Shown: positions 1 to 4,878 of the stretch, one piece after another
Numbering within the stretch: position 1 is the first letter of the stretch
Layout of the letters: the number at the start of each line of letters is the position of its first letter
NCBI GenBank assembly: GCA_034096865.1
Contig: JAWQFJ010028276.1
Coordinates: forward strand, 32,501 to 45,000
Length of the DNA stretch: 12,500 nucleotides
Direction: 5' to 3'
DNA from: Theodoxus fluviatilis
Lineage: Eukaryota; Mollusca; Gastropoda; Cycloneritida; Neritidae
The notes under the pieces: model-generated
The model's database searches: none
Told to the model about the DNA's origin: nothing
Seen by the model: only the letters and a program-made list of their open reading frames with translations
Translations under genes and position numbers: made by a program

Positions 1-271
1 TAACCCCCAACCCACAGGGGGTCTATTCTAACCCCCAACCCACAGGGGATCTACTCTAACCCCCAACCCACAGGGGGTATATACTTACCCCCAACCCACA
101 GGGGTCTATTCTAACCCCCAAATCACAGGGGGTCTACTCTAACCCCCAACCCACAGGGGTCTATTCTTACCCCCAACCCACAGGGGGTCTATTCTAACCC
201 TCAACCCACAGGGGGTCTACTCTAACCCCCAACCCACAGGGGGTCTATTCTAACCCCCAACCCACAGGGGG
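1..271. repeat. 28-bp C/G-rich minisatellite (array A), cut by the left window edge
   Basis: About 9.7 head-to-tail copies of a 27-28 bp unit begin at 1, 29, 57, 85, 112, 140, 167, 195, 223 and 251. Each unit reads TAACCCCCAACCCACA followed by GGGGGTCTATTC. Copies differ by single changes: one G lost in the units at 85 and 140, AATC for ACCC in the unit at 112, and ATATAC in place of CTATTC in the unit at 57. The run stops inside the tenth unit at 271. Every unit has a C5 run and a G5 run that can pair within the unit (loop AACCCACA) or with the neighbouring unit (loop TCTATTCTAA). The array starts at base 1, so its true length is unknown. No coding role is visible. Confidence 0.95.
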
Positions 272-1067
272 CGATCTCTTGTGAACCAGGTGGCCTGATG
301 AGGTGGCTCAGGTAAAGAGTATGGGTAGAAACATGCAAAGAATGGATGCATCACTGCACAGATGGAGCATCCAGCCATCGCTTCCTCATCACTCTCCTGT
401 ACGTGTTCAAAATCGTTTCCTCATCACTCTCCTGTACGTGTTCAAAACGAGCTGAGAGTAATTTGCCGGGAGCGTCGTGGACGCAAAGCATAGCATGCTC
501 TTTTCCTAACAAACTCCCATTTTTGCCGTCAGCCGTGAGGGTTCCCACACACTCCACGCTGTGGCCTCTTGGTGTGGGTGGCTGTCGCACTCCCGTGATG
601 TCATCGAGCTGCCGTCCTAAGAGTGGGAGTAGAACGCTTTCCTGTTTAGAGACACGGTGCGTTACCCCGCCAGCAATTTGAAACTAATCAATCTCATAAT
701 TCTCAAGCGCCGCCAGAACCGCAGCGTCCAGAGGAATGGGGACATTTTTGCCATGAAACCTCGAGGTTGGGTTCTCCCGGGACCGCCCCAATGGGGCGTT
801 GGAAAACAGAGGCTGTTTGCGTGTTTAGCAGCTCAACAATCGCCCGATTTCCCCAGAGAGGAATTCAGAATCTGCTGCCATGCCTTGCTCCGTTTGCCGT
901 GGACTATTTGGAGTGCTCCTGATTGTCCGAGAGAGCCCAAGTGTTCCTTTTTTGGCGGGAAAGCGAGACGAAGGTGGCTCAGGTAAGGGCTAGGCGTGAC
1001 CTGCCTGCCTACCACGTGCAGCCCACTCTCTCCCGTAGTGGTCGCGGTGCCCCGGGTATGAGGGAAC
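272..1067. other. Unassigned stretch, no recognisable gene
   Basis: About 800 bp of mixed-composition DNA. The open frames in it are short (about 110 codons or fewer), overlap on both strands and resemble no protein family I know, so I do not call them genes. Recognisable small structures are a 35-bp duplication (382-447), a 6-bp stem CGCCCC/GGGGCG with loop AAT at 784-798, and a 15-bp word AGGTGGCTCAGGTAA present at both 301-315 and 972-986 that contains a consensus splice donor (CAG|GTAA). It could be intron, a decayed transposon or non-coding exon. Nothing here decides between these. Confidence 0.6.
382..447. repeat. Two-copy direct duplication, 35-bp period
   Basis: A 31-bp word beginning TTCCTCATCACTCTCCTGTA and ending CGTGTTCAAAA occurs at 382-412 and again, identical, at 417-447, with TCGT between the copies. 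Perfect identity suggests a recent local duplication, for example replication slippage. Confidence 0.95.
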
Positions 1068-1260
1068 ATGCACGCACACCACGCAAATATGCACGCACAC
1101 ACTCACATGCATGTACACACGCTCATACTCACATACTCCTGTATGCACTAGCGCGGGCGAATGGCACATGTACAGCACACACTCACACACATGTATACAT
1201 ACACACACTCAAATACACATAGACAGATACACATACACATATGCACACACACGCGTGCAA
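1068..1260. repeat. Degenerate CA-rich microsatellite
   Basis: About 190 bp dominated by CA, CACA, GCACAC and ACATAC motifs with many interruptions. It looks like an old, decayed dinucleotide tract at the left shoulder of the large pyrimidine-rich block. Open frames across it are by-products of stop-poor low-complexity sequence. Confidence 0.85.
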
Positions 1261-1291
1261 GCAAGCGAACAGAAACACGCGCTCTTCTCTT

Positions 1292-1424
1292 TCCTCTCCT
1301 CTCCTCTCCTCTCCTCTCCTCTCCTCTCCTCTCCTCTCCTCTCCTCTCCTCTCCTCTCCTCTCCTCTCCTCTCCTCTCCTCTCCTCTCCTCTCCTCTCCT
1401 CTCCTCTCCTCTCCTCTCCTCTCT
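1292..1424. repeat. (TCTCC)n pentanucleotide array
   Basis: About 26 nearly perfect tandem copies of TCTCC form an uninterrupted pyrimidine run on the plus strand and a purine run on the minus strand. It merges on the right with the TC dinucleotide tract. The long Ser/Leu-rich and Arg/Glu-rich open frames seen here on opposite strands are translation artefacts of the repeat. Confidence 0.97.
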
Positions 1425-1480
1425 CTGTCTCTCTCTCTCTGTCTCTCTGTCTCTCTCTCTGTCTCTCTCTCTCTCCCTCT

Positions 1481-1528
<48 letters not shown>

Positions 1529-1583
1529 TCTCTTCTCTATCTCTCTCTTCTCTCTCTGTCTCTGTCTCTCTCTGCCTCTCTGC

Positions 1584-1639
<56 letters not shown>

Positions 1640-1693
1640 GTCTCTCTCTCTCTCTCGTCTCTCTCTCTCTCTCGTCTCTCTCGTCTCTTTGTC

Positions 1694-1762
<69 letters not shown>
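1425..1762. repeat. Interrupted (TC)n microsatellite
   Basis: About 340 bp of TC dinucleotides, broken by scattered GTCTCT units and a few CCT, TTC and TAT interruptions. It is purest from about 1699 to 1762. With the adjacent TCTCC array it forms roughly 470 bp of almost pure polypyrimidine/polypurine DNA, the composition known to favour intramolecular triplexes. Confidence 0.97.
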
Positions 1763-1785
<23 letters not shown>

Positions 1786-1802
1786 GCACGCGCGCGCGCG
1801 CA
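1763..1802. repeat. (CA)n followed by (CG)n
   Basis: A pure CA run (1763-1785) passes into CGCACG and then a CG run ending near 1801. Both are alternating purine-pyrimidine sequence, the classical composition for left-handed Z-DNA. The tract abuts the TC array directly. Confidence 0.95.
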
Positions 1803-1888
1803 GTGAGGACCGGATTGGTGGTTTTGAAATGCAGACCGATGGACAGGTAAAGGGAAGAGGGCAGGGAGGCAGGCATGGAGACCACCCC

Positions 1889-1975
1889 AGGTGGCGGGGG
1901 GTCTATTGTGACCCCCAACCCCCAGGTGGCGGGGGGTCTATTGTGACCCCCAACCCCCAGGTGGCGGGCGGTCTT
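1889..1975. repeat. 35-bp minisatellite (array B), related to array A
   Basis: Two full units (1891-1925 and 1926-1960) and a partial third (1961 to about 1975). In the same register as array A, the unit reads TGACCCCCAACCCCCA, then GGTGGCG, then GGGGGTCTATTG. It is therefore the 28-bp unit of array A with 7 bp added and few substitutions. The GGTGGCGGGGGG stretch is a candidate two-tier G-quadruplex. The arrays are separated by about 1.6 kb and presumably share an origin. Confidence 0.9.
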
Positions 1976-2281
1976 GTCGTCGTTCACGCGCTTCTCCAGT
2001 TCCTTCTACCACAGCACTTTTACCCAGCAAGTGCATAGGAACACTTATACAGCTTGACCATTTGATCCTCACACTCACCCATAGCAACCTGTGCAAACAC
2101 GCAGAGCCATCGGAACCCATCCCAAGATCAGAGAGCTGTGTGAAGATTTCGCTGTTGAGGCCAGCATTGCCTAGGTCTGCGAGATTGTTTCTTTGTTTTT
2201 GGTACCACTTCACTTTGCTTTTACTGACAAGAGCTCTGTTTCTTTCAGTTGACTATCATTTCTTTGTCTATTGAGATGACT
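1976..2281. other. Unassigned stretch between minisatellite B and the satellite array
   Basis: About 300 bp without a convincing gene. A minus-strand open frame (1938-2213) runs into the minisatellite and shows no known motif. TTTCTTTCAG at 2239-2248 resembles a splice acceptor. From about 2250 the sequence grades into a diverged edge of the satellite (GACTATCATTTC and GACTATCTACTA words). Confidence 0.5.
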
Positions 2282-2783
2282 ATCTACTATGACAATTTTC
2301 TTCTGCTTTGTATCTACTCTGTTCTAGAGGAATACACTCCACTCTCTGTCTATCCACTAGTATCATTTTGTTCTGCTTTGTATCTACTCTGTTCTAGAGA
2401 AATACACCTCCACTCTGTCTATCCACTAGTATCATTTTCTTCTGCTTTGTATCTACTCTGTTCTAGAGGAATACACATTCACTCTGTCTATCCACTAGTA
2501 TCATTTTCTTCTGCTTTGTATCTACTCTGTTCTAGAGGAATACACATCCACTCTCTGTCTATCCACTAGTATCGTTTTCCTCTGCTTTGTATCTACTCTG
2601 TTCTAGAGGAACACACCTCCACTCTCTGTCTATCCACTAGTATCATTTTCCTCTGCTTTGTATCTACTCTGTTCTAGAGGAATACACATCCACTCTCTGT
2701 CTATCCACTAGTATCGTTTTCCTCTGCTTTGTATCTACTCTGTTCTAGAGGAACACACCTCCACTCTCTGTCTATCCACTAGT
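2282..2783. repeat. 69-71 bp tandem satellite, block 1
   Basis: About seven units. The landmark CCACTAG falls at 2354, 2423, 2492, 2563, 2634, 2705 and 2776, giving periods of 69, 69, 71, 71, 71 and 71. Each unit carries ACTAGTATC, CTCTGCTTTGTATCTACTCT, GTTCTAGAG and CTCTGTCTATCC in that order. The 2-bp length difference is CTCTGTC versus CTCTCTGTC. The leftmost unit, before 2354, is the most diverged, as is usual at an array edge. Because 69 bp is 23 codons, a run of 69-bp units leaves an open frame encoding a repeated peptide; I do not regard it as a gene. The block ends at the PLE insertion. Confidence 0.95.
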
Positions 2784-3210
2784 GGATATATCTAAGTGCC
2801 GGGGTCGGGTGTACAGTTACTGAAAAGAAGAGTAGAAGACAAGCAACCGACTGTTTCTTTCATGAGCAAGTCTGGCCCTGAAGAGGGCCGTTTGGGGGTT
2901 GTACTGCCGCCGATGCGGGCAATCACCGCTACAGGATGGAGAGGCAGCGGGTTGGCAGGGGCGTGCAGCGATGCTCTGTATTTCTTTACGGCAAGCTTTC
3001 GAAGCTGAGGCTTCTTCATCAGGCCAAAGTAACAAGGCTGGCTGTGGAAAAGAAATGTATACTGTGACAAGGGCCGGTGAAACACGTGCAGGGCGGCGAG
3101 GTAGTGAGGAGAGTTCAGTGAAGGAAGCCAAAAGGAGTGCTTTGCACCAACATCACGGGGCGGGAGCGGCCTCAACAGGGTAAGCACTAAAAAGGCGTGC
3201 GGGGACATCT
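2784..3210 (-). other. 3' UTR of the PLE fragment
   Basis: About 427 bp between the endonuclease stop codon and the 3' junction with the satellite. On the plus strand the last element bases read TGGATATATCTAAGTG next to ACTAGT. Open frames in it on both strands lack known motifs. It contains a hammerhead-like motif at 2997-3022. No poly(A) tail or A-rich terminus is seen at the junction, which is consistent with a PLE rather than a poly(A)-tailed LINE. Confidence 0.65.
2997..3022 (-). ncRNA. Candidate hammerhead-ribozyme-like core in the PLE 3' UTR
   Basis: On the minus strand CTGATGA (3022-3016) is followed by one A, a perfect 5-bp stem GAAGC/GCTTC closed by loop CTCA, and GAAA (3000-2997). 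CUGAUGA and GAAA around a short stem II are the conserved core of hammerhead ribozymes, which are documented in Penelope-like elements. An extra A before stem II departs from the canonical core. I could not build convincing stems I and III or fix a cleavage site, so this may be a decayed or minimal version, or only a conserved hairpin of the family. Confidence 0.4.
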
Positions 3211-3732
3211 TCATCGATAGTGACTCAGGAGTCCCATGTCCCTATTGAGGCCATCCTCGTGGGTGTGGAATTTGGACATGAGTTTGAGCTCAGCCACTCT
3301 GCGTCGCTGTAGGTCAGTCAGTCCACCTCTTAGCACACTGATGAGCATGTCAGAGGTGGTGTGGCTCGGGAGGTTGAAGTGCTAGGCCACAGGCAGGGGG
3401 GAACCGTTCCTGATGGTAGCGCGATGGCTGTTCATGCGCTGTCGGAGCTGTTGGCTGGTTTCTCCGACATACCATGCGTCGCTGCACCCTCTGCGGCAAC
3501 GGATGAGGTAGACCACGTGGCTGGAGGAGCAAGAGTACTGGCCCCTTACTCGGTGTGTCACGTGGTCCCTGACTATGGTGGTATCGGTGCAGATGATGGC
3601 ACAGGTAGAACACCTGGCAGTCTTGCAGGGTTGTACGACATCTACCACGGAGTCAGGGAGCCGGCTGCGGACTATCCTGCTTCTCAGGTTGGGAGGTTGT
3701 CGGAAGGCCATCATGGGTGGCTCAGGGAGTAC
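3211..3732 (-). pseudogene. PLE GIY-YIG endonuclease domain, fragment with an in-frame stop
   Basis: This is the C-terminal endonuclease domain that nicks target DNA for retrotransposition. Read on the minus strand from the truncation, it shows an NLRS..VRSRLP segment, a C..ARCSTC cysteine cluster (candidate metal ligands), VVYLI (the GIY part), YVGETS (the YIG part) and LRQRMNSHR, all in the order known for PLE endonucleases. A TAG at 3382-3384 then interrupts the frame. Past it the same frame continues with HFNLPSH, LRGG, ELKLMSKF, GLNRDMG and LLSHYR to a TGA at 3211-3213, which matches the usual conserved PLE end. Only one nonsense change breaks about 170 codons, so decay is mild. The N-terminal RT half is missing, so the fragment would be non-functional even without the stop. 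Confidence 0.85.
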
Positions 3733-3733
3733 C

Positions 3734-4022
3734 TCCACTAGTATCATTTTGTTCTGCTTTGTATCTACTCTGTTCTAGAGAAATACACCTCCACTCTGTC
3801 TATCCACTAGTATCATTTTCTTCTGCTTTGTATCCACTCTGTTCTAGAGGAATACACTTCACTCTCTGTCTATCCTCTAGTATCATTTTCCTCTGCTTTG
3901 TATCTACTCTGTTCTAGAGGAATACACCTCCACTCTCTGTCTATCCTCTAGTATCATGTTCCTCTGCTTTGTATCTATTCTGTTCTAGAGGAACACACCT
4001 CCACTCTCTGTCTATCCTCTAG
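3734..4022. repeat. 69-71 bp tandem satellite, block 2
   Basis: Four units continue the array after the PLE. The landmark sits at 3735, 3804, 3874, 3945 and 4016 (periods 69, 70, 71 and 71). In the last three occurrences it reads CCTCTAG instead of CCACTAG, a local variant absent from block 1. The block ends exactly at the 5' LTR of the BEL element. Confidence 0.95.
4018..4022. other. Target-site duplication of the BEL element (left copy; right copy 12255-12259)
   Basis: TCTAG before the 5' LTR corresponds to ACTAG after the 3' LTR. CTAG is duplicated perfectly and the fifth base differs (T versus A). The satellite phase resumes correctly (ACTAGTATCATT) after the 3' LTR, which supports a true duplication of 4-5 bp, as expected for BEL/Pao integrases. 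Confidence 0.75.
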
Positions 4023-4112
4023 TGTTCTTGCCTTCATAAGGGCAAGATAGTATTTTGTCTTAATCTTTTCGTTCCTTTTTTTGCACCCTTTATTCATCAT
4101 CCCTTTATTCAT

Positions 4113-4114
<2 letters not shown>

Positions 4115-4155
<41 letters not shown>
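4115..4155. repeat. (TC)n microsatellite inside the 5' LTR
   Basis: A pure TC run of 41 nt. The equivalent run in the 3' LTR (11538-11614) is 77 nt, so the two have drifted by 18 dinucleotides since reverse transcription made the LTRs identical. Confidence 0.97.
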
Positions 4156-4159
<4 letters not shown>

Positions 4160-4367
4160 ATTTTCTTTCTCCTCTCTTATTCTCTCTTTCTTTACGCCAG
4201 CCTGTGGTGGGAGTTCTGGTTACGCCGGCGATCAGTATTCCCTTCATGAGCACTTGTCTTCTTCTTCCCCTTCTCCCTCTCATTCCTACCTCTTGACCTC
4301 ATGTATGCATGCATCACACACGTTTATTGTTTGTCATTTTCTTGTTTCCGTTGTATATTTCTTTCAG

Positions 4368-4388
4368 TGACGTGCGTTTATGACGTCA
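4368..4388 (+). promoter_or_regulatory. Paired CRE/ATF-type sites in the LTR
   Basis: TGACGTG (4368-4374) is followed 6 bp later by the perfect palindrome TGACGTCA (4381-4388), the consensus cAMP-response element bound by CREB/ATF bZIP factors. The pair recurs in the 3' LTR at 11827-11833 and 11840-11847. A related TGCGTCAT lies at 4730-4737. The position suggests U3 enhancer sites. Function is inferred from motif identity only. Confidence 0.5.
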
Positions 4389-4794
4389 TTGTTATCTTGA
4401 AGCAGGATCTGGGTTTTAGACAAGATGAGAGCTCAGAAAGGAACAGAAATCGACACAAGGGTTGTATATTCAATATTGTTCTATTACTAAGGGACCTAAG
4501 CGGTAATAGTTGTTACCAGGACATATGTAAGTAGTTTGTGCCACGTTTCGGCATGGCTTTCGCTGTCATAGAAATGCAGTACGTTCTGTTGTTAATTCTG
4601 CTTTGCGCGCTGGCCGTTATGACCCAAGGTGAAAAAAATGGATTATGATTCACGCAAAGGTTAACGGGCCCAGATGCTGAACGTGAATTGATGCAACATT
4701 AAATGAAGATCTACCGTACCGAATTGTCCTGCGTCATAACAGCCTGCTAAGAAGGAAGAAGGAGGTCGGTCCCACATTTACCGTCGCGATCACA

Positions 4795-4878
4795 GTAACA
4801 ACTATTTAAGCCCGGAGGCAACCACCTACGAACGACGCCAAGTTGCCTCCCAGCTTCTTCTTTCGGCGTCTATTCAAC
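4795..4878 (+). other. BEL leader with a 9-bp stem-loop
   Basis: 84 bp separate the LTR from the Gag-Pol ATG. GGAGGCAAC (4814-4822) and GTTGCCTCC (4842-4850) form a perfect 9-bp stem around a 19-nt loop, ending 28 nt before the ATG. It is in the place where retroelements often keep packaging or dimerisation structures. TATTTAAG (4803-4810) looks like a TATA box although it lies outside the LTR. I find no TGG-initial primer-binding site directly after the LTR, so the tRNA primer is not identified. Confidence 0.6.

Larger units (their letters stand above)
2784..3733 (-). mobile_element. 5'-truncated Penelope-like retroelement (PLE)
   Basis: A 950-bp insertion splits the satellite. The matching satellite word TCCACTAGT lies on both sides (2775-2783 and 3734-3742), a likely 9-bp target-site duplication. 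On the minus strand it carries the C-terminal GIY-YIG endonuclease region of a PLE (3732 down to 3211) and then a 3' UTR of about 427 bp. The reverse transcriptase that should lie upstream is absent. Such 5' truncation is the usual product of target-primed reverse transcription, the mechanism proposed for these elements. The copy cannot move by itself. Family assignment rests on recognised motifs only, with no database search. Confidence 0.85.
4023..4794 (+). repeat. 5' LTR of the BEL element
   Basis: 772 bp, TGTTCTTGCC to GCGATCACA. By eye it matches the 3' LTR throughout, differing only in a T run (7 versus 8), a TC array (41 versus 77 nt, at 4115-4155) and an A run (7 versus 8). A hairpin lies near its left end (CTTGCC 4027-4032 with GGCAAG 4041-4046). 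It contains two CRE-type sites and ATTAAA at 4698-4703. A 77-codon open frame (4301-4534) is present in both LTRs, has no known motif and is probably chance. Confidence 0.95.

Noticed and set aside
1..271. CRISPR-like or telomere-like array
   Set aside because: The units are contiguous with no unique spacers, and the unit is not a telomere repeat. It is a plain minisatellite in animal DNA.
351..1102. Several frames of 70-110 codons in the left unassigned region
   Set aside because: They overlap on opposite strands, have ordinary chance length and show no recognisable motif.
1111..2038. Long open frames on both strands giving Ser/Leu-rich or Arg/Glu-rich proteins
   Set aside because: They are translations of TC, TCTCC and CA repeats in several frames. 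Simple repeats lack stop codons, and no non-repeat domain is attached.
2249..2569. 106-codon open frame with a repeated 23-residue peptide
   Set aside because: It results from 69-bp satellite units being a multiple of three. It fails as soon as 71-bp units begin and has no gene context.
3717..3727. GGTGGCTCAGG shared with 302-312 and 973-983
   Set aside because: Here it is part of the PLE coding sequence. An 11-base match without flanking similarity is probably chance.
4301..4534. 77-codon frame present in both LTRs
   Set aside because: Identity between LTRs is explained by LTR duplication, there is no known domain, and chance frames of this length are common.
4023..4878. Alternative 856-bp 5' LTR ending TTCAACA just before TGG at 4880
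   Set aside because: It would place a TATA box in the LTR and a TGG at the primer-site position. However, the 3' LTR ends at 12254 in CACA followed by a CTAG target duplication and in-phase satellite, which fixes the LTR end at the position equal to 4794.
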